Origin: Pseudomonas sp. GOM7
Lineage (GTDB): Bacteria > Pseudomonadota > Gammaproteobacteria > Pseudomonadales > Pseudomonadaceae
Assembly (NCBI RefSeq): GCF_026723825.1
Contig: NZ_CP113519.1
Coordinates: 1,922,001 to 1,986,000, forward strand
DNA length: 64,000 nt
Reading direction: 5' to 3'
A model generated the notes under the pieces. It worked only from the letters and a program-made list of their open reading frames with translations, had not been told where the DNA came from and did no database searches. Positions 16,948 through 25,658 of this stretch are shown piece after piece. Each line of letters starts with the position of its first letter. Position 1 is the stretch's first letter. The position numbers were made by a program, and so were the translations under genes.

Positions 16948-18705
16948 ATGAGCGATAACGAAACAAAAGAGGGTAGGCCGCTACGCAGCGCACGCTGGTT
17001 TCGCAAGGATGACCTGCCGGGTTTCGTGCATCGCTCGACCTTGTCGGCCGCCGGCTGGAGCCGCGAAGACCTGATGACGCGGCCGGTCGTCGGCATCCTC
17101 AACACCTGGTCCGATATCAATCCGTGCAACCTCAATCTGCGCACCCTTGCCGAAGAGGTGCGGGTCGGGATTCTCGAGGCGGGAGGGATCCCGTTCGAGG
17201 TGCCGCTGATGTCGATCAGCGAGAACATCATCAAGCCGAGCTCCTTCCCGTTTCGCAACCTGCTGGCCATGGAAGCCGAAGAGACCATTCGCGGCTATCC
17301 CTTCGATGCGCTGGTGCTGCTCGGCGGCTGTGACAAGACGCAGCCGGCCCTGCTGATGGGGGCCGCCAGCGCAGGCGTGCCGTTCATCTTCCTGGCCAGC
17401 GGCCCGGCTACCCCCCGCTCGGCGACTGGCGGCAATCTGGCCAATGCCACCGGGGTCTGGCGCCTGGTTGACCAACTGCGTGCCGGCGAACTCTCCGACG
17501 GCGAGTTCGCCGCGTTCGAGCGCAGCGTGATGGGCACGGCCGGCCACTGCGCGGAAATGGGTACCGCTTCCTCGATGGCGGTGATCTGCGAAGCCCTGGG
17601 CGTATCGCTGCCTAGCAGCAGCCTGGTGCCGGCGGTCGACCGCGGCCGACAGCAGATCGCCCGCGAGGTGGGCCGTCGTAGCGTGCGCATGGCCGCCGAT
17701 GGCAGCCCCTGCCCGAGCGAGGTGCTCGATGCGCGCGCCTTCGACAATGCCATCACCCTGCTGTGCGCGGTGGGCGGCTCGACCAACGTCATCATTCACC
17801 TGCTGGCGCTCGCCGGCCGCGTCGGCGTGCCGCTGAGCCTGGAGCGCTTCGACGAGATCGCCAGGCGTGTGCCGTTGATCGCCAACGTCCAGCCCGCCGG
17901 CGAACACCTGACCGAGCGGCTGATGGCCGCCGGTGGCGTACCGGCCCTGCTCAAGACCCTCGCGCCCTTGCTGCACCTCGATGCGCGCACCGTCGACGGG
18001 CGCACCCTCGGCGAGATTATCGACACGGCGCAGGTGTTCGACAGCGATGTGATCCGCCCGCTGGACAAACCGGTCAAGCCTGGCGAGACCATGGTCGTGG
18101 TCAAGGGCAACCTGGCCCCGGATGGGGCGGTGATGAAGACCTGTGCGGCCGATCCCAAGCTGTTCCGTCACCGCGGCCCGGCGGTGGTGTTCGAGGACGT
18201 GCAAACGATTGCCGACCAGATCGATAACCCCGAACTCGGCATCGACAAGAACAGCGTGCTGATCCTGCGCAATGCCGGCCCGGTGGGCGCGGCGATGCCG
18301 GAGTGGGGCATGCTGCCCCTGCCGCGTCATCTGATGGAGCGCGGTGTGCGCGACATGCTGCGCATCTCCGATGCGCGCATGAGCGGCACGGCCTATGGTG
18401 CCGCCGTGCTCCACGTTTCACCCGAGGCGGCGGTCGGCGGGCCGCTGGCCCTGGTGCGTAACGGCGACATCATCGAACTCGACGTCGCCGAGCGGCGACT
18501 GCAGCTTTGTGTCGAAGAGGAGGAACTGGAACGTCGGCGCCAGGCCTGGCAACCGCCGCTGTCACGCCATGTGCGTGGCTATCGCAACCTGTACAACCAA
18601 CATATCGAGCAGGCTCATCTGGGCTGCGATTTCGATTTTCTCCGTGGCGCCAACGAGGAAACCCTGCCTGAAGGGCTTTTCGATGGCTGGGTAGGGGGCT
18701 GGTAG
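16948..18705 (+). CDS. IlvD/EDD family dehydratase (sugar-acid dehydratase-like)
   Basis: This 585-residue protein starts at ATG 16948, behind AAGGTGAT. It carries the Fe-S dehydratase signatures: a first cysteine in TWSDINPCNLNL, a second in LLGGCDKTQPALLMGAAS, and a third in GTAGHCAEMGTASSM. SGTAYGAAVLHVSPEAAVGG near the end is the conserved C-terminal barrel signature. The variant D-I-N-P-C-N and G-G-C-D-K-T-x-P-A-L-x-M-G-A are typical of the arabinonate/xylonate/gluconate-type branch rather than the branched-chain biosynthetic IlvD. It should dehydrate a 2,3-dihydroxy acid to a 2-keto-3-deoxy acid using a [2Fe-2S] or [4Fe-4S] cluster. The following gene is a 2-keto-acid reductase, 9 bp away, so the two are likely translated together. 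Confidence 0.9.
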   Translation: MSDNETKEGRPLRSARWFRKDDLPGFVHRSTLSAAGWSREDLMTRPVVGILNTWSDINPCNLNLRTLAEEVRVGILEAGGIPFEVPLMSISENIIKPSSFPFRNLLAMEAEETIRGYPFDALVLLGGCDKTQPALLMGAASAGVPFIFLASGPATPRSATGGNLANATGVWRLVDQLRAGELSDGEFAAFERSVMGTAGHCAEMGTASSMAVICEALGVSLPSSSLVPAVDRGRQQIAREVGRRSVRMAADGSPCPSEVLDARAFDNAITLLCAVGGSTNVIIHLLALAGRVGVPLSLERFDEIARRVPLIANVQPAGEHLTERLMAAGGVPALLKTLAPLLHLDARTVDGRTLGEIIDTAQVFDSDVIRPLDKPVKPGETMVVVKGNLAPDGAVMKTCAADPKLFRHRGPAVVFEDVQTIADQIDNPELGIDKNSVLILRNAGPVGAAMPEWGMLPLPRHLMERGVRDMLRISDARMSGTAYGAAVLHVSPEAAVGGPLALVRNGDIIELDVAERRLQLCVEEEELERRRQAWQPPLSRHVRGYRNLYNQHIEQAHLGCDFDFLRGANEETLPEGLFDGWVGGW

Positions 18706-18714
18706 GACTTCACC

Positions 18715-19641
18715 ATGAGCATTCTTTATCGATCCGATGCCGCACGCGCCCCTGCCTGGGCGCGCTACTTCGCCGAACACGCCCCGGATCTCGACTTCCG
18801 GGTCTGGCCCGATGCCGGCGACCTCGACGAGGTCGAATACCTGATTGCCTGGCAGGCGCCAGCGGATTTCATCGCCCAACTGCCGCGGCTGAAGGTGTTC
18901 TTCTCCTCGGGGGCGGGCGTCGATCATGTCGATTTCTCCGCTATCCCCAGGCAGGTTCCCATCGTCAGGATGGTCGAGCCAGGGATCATCGACGGCATGG
19001 TGGAGTATGTGTCGCTCTGCGTGCTGGCCCTGCACCGCGACTTCTTCGACTATGTGCAGGCGAAGCAGTCGCGCACCTGGAATCCGCTCGAAGTGTCACC
19101 TGCCTCGGCTCGCACCATCGGCGTGATGGGCATGGGCTCGCTCGGCAGCGCCGTTCTACAGCGCCTGGCGAGCTACGGCTTCGACCTGCGTGGCTGGAAC
19201 CGCTCGCCGCGTGAGCTGTCGGGCGTGGAGAGTTTCGCCGGCGCAGAGCAGTTGCAGCCCTTTCTCGCCGGCTGCGATGTGCTGATCTGCCTGTTGCCGC
19301 TCACCCCGGCCACCCGGGGCATCCTGAACCGCGAAGTGTTTTCCCTGCTGCCTGCCGGCGCGGCGCTGATCAATGTCGGGCGTGGCCAGCACCTGGTCGA
19401 GGCGGATCTGCTCGAGGCGCTGGATGCCGGGCGCCTATCGCGTGCCATTCTCGATGTGACCGAGCCTGAGCCCTTGCCTGCGGAGCATCCATTCTGGGGC
19501 CATCCGCGGGTCTTTCTGACCCCCCATGTGGCGAGCATGACCCAGCCCGAATCGGCTGCGCCGATCCTGCTGGCGAACATTCGTCGACATCAACGGGGCG
19601 AGCCACTCGTGGATGCCATCGACCGTTCTCGCGGTTATTGA
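18715..19641 (+). CDS. D-2-hydroxyacid dehydrogenase, GhrA-type
   Basis: This 308-residue protein matches glyoxylate/hydroxypyruvate reductase A. It has the short N-terminal domain (KVFFSSGAGVDHVDF), the NAD(P) loop TIGVMGMGSLGSAVLQRL at about 134-151, the LLPLTPATRGILN segment, the catalytic arginine region INVGRGQHLVEADLLEAL, the acidic E in LDVTEPEPLP and the catalytic histidine in LTPHVASMTQPESA. It interconverts 2-keto and D-2-hydroxy acids. Placed 9 bp behind the dehydratase, it may reduce a keto acid produced by the pathway. It lies between the two HAD copies and is followed by a degenerate terminator. Confidence 0.9.
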   Translation: MSILYRSDAARAPAWARYFAEHAPDLDFRVWPDAGDLDEVEYLIAWQAPADFIAQLPRLKVFFSSGAGVDHVDFSAIPRQVPIVRMVEPGIIDGMVEYVSLCVLALHRDFFDYVQAKQSRTWNPLEVSPASARTIGVMGMGSLGSAVLQRLASYGFDLRGWNRSPRELSGVESFAGAEQLQPFLAGCDVLICLLPLTPATRGILNREVFSLLPAGAALINVGRGQHLVEADLLEALDAGRLSRAILDVTEPEPLPAEHPFWGHPRVFLTPHVASMTQPESAAPILLANIRRHQRGEPLVDAIDRSRGY

Positions 19642-19993
19642 GGCGAGCGGCCCCATGGCGCTGCCGCGATGCGCCAGGGGCACTACGCAGGCATGGCAGC
19701 GGGCGCTCCCTGGGGCGCCCGTTGTGCATTCAGGCCAGGCGCATTTTCTGCGGCCGCAGCCCCTGAGAGGGTTTTGCCAGGGAGGGGGGAGCGCCCCGCG
19801 AGGGTGCGTCAGGCCTGCCGTTGCCCAGTCGTGGAGCGCCCCGCAAAGTCTGCTGGGGGTGGTGGGCAAAACGGTGGTTTATGTCGGTTGGCTCGTGCTT
19901 TTAACGTCATCTGCTGGTTTCACGGTGCTGTAATGAAGCCGTGGTGCTGCGACCTATCGTCGCTTTCATCAACGAACTTCCAGGATTGCCCAC
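19642..19993 (+). other. 352-bp intergenic region homologous to that before HAD copy A
   Basis: From 19700 onwards this gap parallels 15898-16164: a CGGGCGC/GCGCCCG terminator, then CCGCAAAGTCTGCTGG (19841-19856; 15982-15997 before copy A), GCTTTTAAC with TCATCTGC, and GGTGCTGTAATGA. So the duplicated unit extends into the upstream terminator and promoter, but these parts have diverged far more than the coding part. No gene is present. Confidence 0.7.
19700..19721 (+). terminator. Degenerate terminator after GhrA-type gene
   Basis: CGGGCGC (19700-19706) pairs with GCGCCCG (19715-19721), followed by TTGTG instead of a clean T-run. It is a diverged copy of the terminator at 15898-15924. Confidence 0.55.
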
Positions 19994-20662
19994 ATGAGTT
20001 TTCTTCGCCCCAAGTACATCACCTTCGACTGCTACGGCACCTTGACCAACTTCCAGATGGGCCCGCTGACCCGCGAGCTGTTCGCTGACCGCGTCGCGCC
20101 TGAGCAGATGGATCAGTTCGTCAGGGATTTCGCTGCCTACCGCCTGGATCAGGTGATGGGTGACTGGCGGCCCTATGATGAAATTCTCGATACCGCGATC
20201 TCCCGCGTGTGCAAGCGCTGGGGCGTGGAATATCGTGGCGAGGGACGGCTCTACTACAACGCCGTGCCGACCTGGGGCCCGCATGCCGACGTGACCGCCG
20301 GCCTGGCGAAGATCGCCGACAAGATTCCGCTGGTGATCATCTCCAACGCCATGGACGAGCAGATCATGTCCAACGTCGACAAGCTGGGCGTGCCCTTCCA
20401 CAAGGTCTACACCGCGCAGCAGGCGCAGGCCTACAAGCCGCGCCTGCAAGCCTTCGAGTACCTGCTCGACAACCTGGGCTGCGGGCCGCAAGACCTGCTG
20501 CACGTGTCCTCCAGCTTCCGCTATGACCTGATGCCGGCCGAAGACATGAAGATCAAGCACAAGGCCTTCGTCGCCCGCGGTCACGAGCAGCCGGGTAACG
20601 CCTGCTACAACTACCGGCAGATCACCGATATCGGCGGGTTGCCCGGCCTGGTCGGGCTCTGA
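19994..20662 (+). CDS. HAD superfamily hydrolase, copy B (near-identical duplicate)
   Basis: This protein of 222 residues is identical to copy A at 16165-16833 except for Y156 in place of F156. I count 7 base differences over 669 bp, 6 of them silent, all in a few clusters. Motif I TFDCYGTL, motif II IISNAMDEQ and the SSSFRYDLMPA end are unchanged, including the replacement of the dehalogenase asparagine by phenylalanine. Such high identity alongside diverged upstream regions suggests recent gene conversion or selection to keep both. It is followed 39 bp later by the FAD oxidase gene and may lead that operon. Confidence 0.88.
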   Translation: MSFLRPKYITFDCYGTLTNFQMGPLTRELFADRVAPEQMDQFVRDFAAYRLDQVMGDWRPYDEILDTAISRVCKRWGVEYRGEGRLYYNAVPTWGPHADVTAGLAKIADKIPLVIISNAMDEQIMSNVDKLGVPFHKVYTAQQAQAYKPRLQAFEYLLDNLGCGPQDLLHVSSSFRYDLMPAEDMKIKHKAFVARGHEQPGNACYNYRQITDIGGLPGLVGL

Positions 20663-20701
20663 GCCGCAACCGTCACTTTTACACGGGATAAGGGGTTAGC
20701 C

Positions 20702-21976
20702 ATGCGCAGTGAGTCCTATTGGCTCGATACCGCACCGGCGTTCACCGGCGCTCAGACCGGCGCACTGCCGGCACGCGTCGATGTTGCCGTGGTCGGCGGC
20801 GGTTTCACCGGGCTGTCGGCGGCCCGTGCGCTGGCCCTGAAAGGGGCGAGCGTGGCGGTACTGGAGGCCGGCCGGGTGGTCGGCGAGGCCTCCGGGCGTA
20901 ATGGCGGGCATTGCAATACCGGGGTGGCCCAGGACTACGCCAGCCTGGTCGCCAGCCTCGGCGCCGAGCGGGCCCGCGCTTATTACCGGGCCTATGAAAG
21001 TGCGGTGCAGAGCGTGGTGACCTTGGTGGAGGCGGAAGGCATCGCTTGCGACCTCAAGCGCAGCGGCAAGCTCAAGCTGGCTGCCAAGCCCCAGCACTAC
21101 GATGGCCTGGCGCGCACCTGCGAGCTGATCCGCCGCGAGGTCGACGCCGAGGTGGAGCTGTTGTCCGCCGAACAGGCCCGAGCCGAAGTCGACTCGGCCG
21201 AGTTCCACGGCGGCCTGCTGCAGCGCAACGGTGTGCAGATGCATGTCGGCCGCTTCGGTGTTGGTCTGGCCGAAGCGGCGGCGCGCCACGGTGCGCTGAT
21301 CTACCAGCAGACCACCCTGCAGGGCTGGAAGGCCGAGGCCGGTGGCTATCGGCTCGAAACCAGTGGCGGCAGCCTGCAGGCCGGCCAGGTGCTGATGGCG
21401 ACCGGCGCCAGCCAGCACGGCGGGCTGGGTTGGTACCGGCGGCGGATCGTGCCGGTGGGCAGTTTCATCGTGGCCACCGAGGTATTGCCCCAGGCGCTGC
21501 TCGATCAGCTATTGCCGCAACGGCGTTCGTACGTCACCAGCCGCATGATCGGCAACTACTTCCGGGTGACCCCGGACAACCGCCTGCTGTTCGGTGGCCG
21601 GGCGCGCTTCGCCATGTCCGGAGGCAGCTCCGATGCCAAGAGCGGCAAGATCCTGCAGGCGGCGATGGCGCAAATGTTCCCGCCGTTGGCCCAGGTGAAA
21701 ATCGACTATTGCTGGGGCGGTTTGGTGGATATGACCTCCGACCGCCTGCCACGCGCCGGCCAGCATGGCGGCGTGTATCACGCCATGGGCTACAGCGGCC
21801 ATGGTGTGCAGATGTCGGTGCACATGGGCCAGGCGATGGCCGAGGTGATGGACGGCAAGGCCGAGGCCAACCCTTGGGGCGATCTGGATTGGCCGGCGAT
21901 TCCCGGGCATTTCGGCAAGCCCTGGTTCCTCCCGGTGGTGGGGGTCTACTACCGCCTTCAGGACTACTTGCATTGA
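20702..21976 (+). CDS. FAD-dependent oxidoreductase, PuuB-like (gamma-glutamylputrescine oxidase family)
   Basis: This 424-residue protein begins with SYWLDTAPAF and has the FAD fold VDVAVVGGGFTGLSAARAL at about 25-43, followed by EAGRVVGEASGRNGGHCNTG. A conserved R-M-I-G-N-Y-F-R-V-T-P-D-N-R-L-L-F-G-G-R stretch and YHAMGYSGHGVQMSVHMGQ complete the family pattern. PuuB-type enzymes oxidise the free amine of N-acylated diamines, and others of the family oxidise sarcosine or other amines, making an aldehyde or imine plus ammonia and peroxide. Its neighbours are an importer and an M20 hydrolase, which suits an imported N-acyl amine. The substrate is inferred only in this general way. Confidence 0.9.
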   Translation: MRSESYWLDTAPAFTGAQTGALPARVDVAVVGGGFTGLSAARALALKGASVAVLEAGRVVGEASGRNGGHCNTGVAQDYASLVASLGAERARAYYRAYESAVQSVVTLVEAEGIACDLKRSGKLKLAAKPQHYDGLARTCELIRREVDAEVELLSAEQARAEVDSAEFHGGLLQRNGVQMHVGRFGVGLAEAAARHGALIYQQTTLQGWKAEAGGYRLETSGGSLQAGQVLMATGASQHGGLGWYRRRIVPVGSFIVATEVLPQALLDQLLPQRRSYVTSRMIGNYFRVTPDNRLLFGGRARFAMSGGSSDAKSGKILQAAMAQMFPPLAQVKIDYCWGGLVDMTSDRLPRAGQHGGVYHAMGYSGHGVQMSVHMGQAMAEVMDGKAEANPWGDLDWPAIPGHFGKPWFLPVVGVYYRLQDYLH

Positions 21977-22079
21977 GCGTGTGACAAGAAAAGCAGTGGC
22001 ACCACCGTCGTTTGCGTTACCCGGTCGCTCCGCTTAGCCGTGAGCATTCGAGCCTTCCATTTTCGACAGGTAGAACGAT

Positions 22080-23726
22080 ATGTCTGACAACAAGAACATC
22101 CCCGACACTCAACTGATCAGCGGCGAGCAGAGTCAGCGCATTTTCGAGGGGCTCAACCGGGGCATGTCGCGCCGTGACGCCCTGCGCATGCTGGGCCTGG
22201 CCGGTATCGCCGCGGCTGGCGCGGGTAGCCTGTTCGGCCCGGCAGGCCAGGTGCTGGCCGCTGGCGCCAGCGCAGGCAGCGTCAAGGGCAAACGTGGTGG
22301 GCGCATCAAGGTGGCCAGCGCCACCAGCTCCACCGCCGACACCCTCGACCCGGCCAAGGGCTCGAACTACACCGATTACTGTCGGCACAACATGTTCTAC
22401 AACGGCCTGACCTCGCTGGACGAGCAACTGGTACCGCGCATGGCCCTGGCCGAGTCGTTCGACACCAGCGATGCCTTGTCCTGGAACATCAAGCTGCGCA
22501 AGGACATCCTGTTCCACGATGGCAAGCCGATGACCTCGGCCGACGTGGTCTACTCGCTGACCCGGCACAAGCTGCCGCAGGTGGGCTCCAAGGCGCTGAG
22601 CATCGCCCAGCAGTTCGAGGAGGTGAAGGCCAACGGCCCGCACGAGGTGCAGGTGCGCCTGATCAGCCCCAATGCCGACCTGCCGGCGGTGCTCGGCACC
22701 ACGCATTTTCTCATCGTGCGGGACGGCACCACCGACTTCACCACCGCCAACGGCACCGGGCCGTTCACCTGTGCCGAGTTCCAGCCGGGCGTGCGCTCCA
22801 TCGCCAAGCGCAATGACAACTACTGGAAGCCGGGCCTGCCGTATCTCGACGAGATCGAGTTCTTCTCCATCCCCGATGAGTCGGCACGGATCAGCGCGTT
22901 GCTGGCCGGCGACGTGGATCTGATCAACCCGGTCAGCCCGCGCTCGGTTTCGCGCCTCGAGGGCAATGCCAACGTGGCGCTGATGGAGTCGCCCACTGGC
23001 GGCTACACCAACCTGGTGATGCGCGATGAGCTGGGCCCGGTGCAGAACCCGGATTTCGTTCTGGCCATGAAGTACCTGCTCGATCGCAAGCAGATCAACC
23101 GCGTGGCCTTTCGTGGCTACGGCAGGATCGCCAACGACCAGCCGATCGCCGCCAACAGCCGCTATTACTCCGCCGATGTCCCGCAGCGCGCGTTCGACCT
23201 GGACAAGGCCAAGTTTCACCTCCAGAAGTCCGGCATGGCCGGGCGCTCCTTGCCGCTGGTGGCGTCGGAGGCTGCTACCGGCTCGCTGGACATCGCCCAG
23301 CTCCTGCAGCTCTCCGGCCAGCAGATCGGCCTCAAGCTGGATATCAAACGGGTTCCAGCCGATGGCTACTGGTCCAATCACTGGATGAAGCACCCGCTGG
23401 GTTTCGGTGCCATCGGGGCGCGTCCGACCGCCGATCTGTTGTTCAGCCTCTTCTTCCAGTCCGATGCTGTGATGAACGAGTCGGGTTGGAAGAACGAGCG
23501 CTTCGATCAGTTGCTGCTCGCCGCGCGCGGGGAAACCGACGACGCCAAGCGCAAACAGATGTACGGTGAGATGCAGGCGCTGGTGCATGAGCACTGTGGG
23601 GTCGGCATCTCCCAGTTCAACAGCAGCCTCGATGGCCGTAATGCCAAGCTCAAGGGACTGGTGCCTCACCCACTGGGTGGGCTGATGGGCTACATGTTCG
23701 CCGAGTACGCCTGGTTGGATGCCTGA
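22080..23726 (+). CDS. Tat-exported ABC transporter substrate-binding protein (SBP_bac_5)
   Basis: This 548-residue protein has a long N-terminal leader with a twin-arginine motif SRRDALRML (R31-R32), then the hydrophobic GLAGIAAAGAGSLFG and an AxA-type cleavage region near QVLAAGASA. The mature part is a family 5 (peptide/opine/nickel) binding protein: DTLDPAKGSNYTDYCRHNMF, KPMTSADVVYSLTRHK, and GTGPFTCAEFQPGVRS are typical. Tat export is less usual for this family and suggests folding before export. It is the first gene of a complete importer operon (22080-27491). The ligand is unknown but should be peptide-like or an N-substituted amino compound. Confidence 0.92.
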   Translation: MSDNKNIPDTQLISGEQSQRIFEGLNRGMSRRDALRMLGLAGIAAAGAGSLFGPAGQVLAAGASAGSVKGKRGGRIKVASATSSTADTLDPAKGSNYTDYCRHNMFYNGLTSLDEQLVPRMALAESFDTSDALSWNIKLRKDILFHDGKPMTSADVVYSLTRHKLPQVGSKALSIAQQFEEVKANGPHEVQVRLISPNADLPAVLGTTHFLIVRDGTTDFTTANGTGPFTCAEFQPGVRSIAKRNDNYWKPGLPYLDEIEFFSIPDESARISALLAGDVDLINPVSPRSVSRLEGNANVALMESPTGGYTNLVMRDELGPVQNPDFVLAMKYLLDRKQINRVAFRGYGRIANDQPIAANSRYYSADVPQRAFDLDKAKFHLQKSGMAGRSLPLVASEAATGSLDIAQLLQLSGQQIGLKLDIKRVPADGYWSNHWMKHPLGFGAIGARPTADLLFSLFFQSDAVMNESGWKNERFDQLLLAARGETDDAKRKQMYGEMQALVHEHCGVGISQFNSSLDGRNAKLKGLVPHPLGGLMGYMFAEYAWLDA

Positions 23727-23801
23727 AGCGCAGCGCCGATAAGCACGGCGCCGCCGGCACGGTAAGGCAGGCGGCGACCCTATAACAAGAGGGGCTTGAA
23801 T

Positions 23802-24755
23802 ATGAACGGCACCATTGCGCGCCTTGTGGTGGGACGTCTGGGGATTGGCGTGATCACCTTGTTGATCGTCTCGCTGGTGGTATTTTTCCTCACCAGTTTG
23901 TTGCCCGGCGACGCCGTGCAGGAAATGCTCGGCCAGGAGGCCACCCCTGAAGCGGTGGCGGCCATGCGGGCGCAGCTTGGTCTGGATCAGCCGATCTACC
24001 TGCGCTACCTGCACTGGCTCGGCGGACTGCTCAGTGGCAGCCCTGGGGTATCGATGGTCAATGGCATGCCGGTGGGCGATCTGATCGCCAGCCGCCTGCC
24101 CAACACCCTGAGCCTGGCGGCAATCACCGCGCTGGTGTCGGTGCCGATAGCGCTGAGCATCGGCATTCTCTCGGCGATGTACCGTGGCTCGAAGTTTGAC
24201 CGCTACAGCAACATGCTGACGGTGTTCGCGGTGTCCGTGCCGGAGTTTCTCATCGCCACCATCGCCGTGCTGATCTTCGCCGTGAAGCTGGGCTGGCTGT
24301 CGGCCTTGTCGCGCAGTGTCGAGGTGCACAGCTTCGGCGAGCTGTTGCGCGTCTATGCCATGCCAGTGCTGACCCTGTGCTGCGTGCTGATCGCCCAGAT
24401 GGCGCGCATGACCCGCGCGGCGGTGGTCGATCAGCTCAGTTCGCCCTACGTGGAAATGGCCGTGCTCAAGGGCGCCCGGCCGATCCGCGTGGTGCTGCGC
24501 CACGCACTGCCCAACGCCATCGGGCCGATCGCCAATGCGGTGGCGTTGAGCCTGTCGTACCTGCTCGGCGGCGTGGTCATCGTCGAGTCGATCTTCAACT
24601 ATCCGGGGATCGCGACGCTGATCGTCAATGGCGTGATCACCCGCGACATGCCCTTGGTGCAGGCCTGCGTGATGCTGTTCTGCCTGGGCTTCCTGACGCT
24701 GGTGCTGCTGGCCGACCTCTGTGCCATCCTGTCCAACCCGAGGCTGCGCAAATGA
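23802..24755 (+). CDS. ABC transporter permease (DppB/OppB type)
   Basis: The 317-residue protein starts at ATG 23802, behind AAGAGGGG. It has an N-terminal helix (GVITLLIVSLVVFFLTSLLPGD), the family's LGLDQPIYLRYLHWLGGLL loop, and five further helices. The cytoplasmic EAA loop reads EMAVLKGARPIRVVLRHALP followed by NAIGPI, where it contacts the ATPase. Its stop overlaps the start of the second permease (ATGA at 24752-24755), indicating translational coupling. Confidence 0.93.
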   Translation: MNGTIARLVVGRLGIGVITLLIVSLVVFFLTSLLPGDAVQEMLGQEATPEAVAAMRAQLGLDQPIYLRYLHWLGGLLSGSPGVSMVNGMPVGDLIASRLPNTLSLAAITALVSVPIALSIGILSAMYRGSKFDRYSNMLTVFAVSVPEFLIATIAVLIFAVKLGWLSALSRSVEVHSFGELLRVYAMPVLTLCCVLIAQMARMTRAAVVDQLSSPYVEMAVLKGARPIRVVLRHALPNAIGPIANAVALSLSYLLGGVVIVESIFNYPGIATLIVNGVITRDMPLVQACVMLFCLGFLTLVLLADLCAILSNPRLRK

Positions 24756-25657
24756 AAACGGACACCGTATCCACACGAGCGAGCGCCGCGCTGCGCGATA
24801 TTCCCCTCGAGGCTCCGCTGCCCGCCGTGGCGCCGCGCAAGCGTCGTCTGAAGCTGTCCGGTGCCGGCATCGTCGGTTTGCTGCTGGTGTCGTTCTGGGC
24901 CGTGATGGCGGTGGCTGGCCCCTGGCTGGCACCGCACGACCCCAACGCTCTGGTCAGCGATGACTTCTTCGGCCCGCTGAGCCTGCAATTCCCGCTGGGC
25001 AGCGATTACCTGGGCCGCGACATGCTCAGCCGCCTGCTGCAGGGCGCGCCATACACCATCGGCGTGGCCCTGCTGGCCACCGTGCTGGCCTGCTCCGCCG
25101 GCGTACTGCTGGCGCTGGTGGCGGCGGCCTCCGGAGGCTGGCTGGATGCCCTGATCAGCCGCACCCAGGATGCCCTGATCGCCATTCCCAACAAGATCTT
25201 CGCCCTGTTGATGGTGGCTTCGTTCGGCTCCTCGGTGCCGTTGTTGCTGCTGATGGCGGCTTTCGCCTACATGCCCGGCTCGTTCCGTATCGCCCGTGCC
25301 GTGGCGGTGAACCTGATGGCCATGGACTTCGTGCGGGTCGCGCGTACCCGCGGTGAGGGCATGGCCTACATCATCTTCATCGAGGTGCTGCCGAACATGC
25401 TGCGCCCGGTGTTCACCGATTTCGGCCTGCGTTTCGTCTACGTGGTGCTGTTGCTCAGTGCCATGAGCTTCCTCGGCCTGGGCATCCAGCCGCCGGATGC
25501 CGACTGGGGTTCGCTGGTGCGCGAGAACATTCAGGGTCTGGGCCAGGGCGCCCCGGCCGTACTGGCCCCGGCGCTGGCCATCGCCAGCCTGACCATGGGC
25601 GTCAACCTGCTGATCGACAGCCTCGGCGGACGAACCCAGCGCGGCACGGAGAAGTGA
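24752..25657 (+). CDS. ABC transporter permease (DppC/OppC type)
   Basis: This 301-residue protein starts at ATG 24752, overlapping the previous stop. An N-terminal cytoplasmic tail rich in basic residues (APRKRRLKLSG) precedes the first helix GIVGLLLVSFWAVMAVAGPW. HPLGSDYLGRD-type PLGSDYLGRDMLSRLLQGA is the DppC/OppC signature, and the EAA loop is VRVARTRGEGMAYIIFIEVL then PNMLRPV. It forms the heteromeric pore with the 23802 product. Confidence 0.93.
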   Translation: MKTDTVSTRASAALRDIPLEAPLPAVAPRKRRLKLSGAGIVGLLLVSFWAVMAVAGPWLAPHDPNALVSDDFFGPLSLQFPLGSDYLGRDMLSRLLQGAPYTIGVALLATVLACSAGVLLALVAAASGGWLDALISRTQDALIAIPNKIFALLMVASFGSSVPLLLLMAAFAYMPGSFRIARAVAVNLMAMDFVRVARTRGEGMAYIIFIEVLPNMLRPVFTDFGLRFVYVVLLLSAMSFLGLGIQPPDADWGSLVRENIQGLGQGAPAVLAPALAIASLTMGVNLLIDSLGGRTQRGTEK

Positions 25658-25658
25658 C

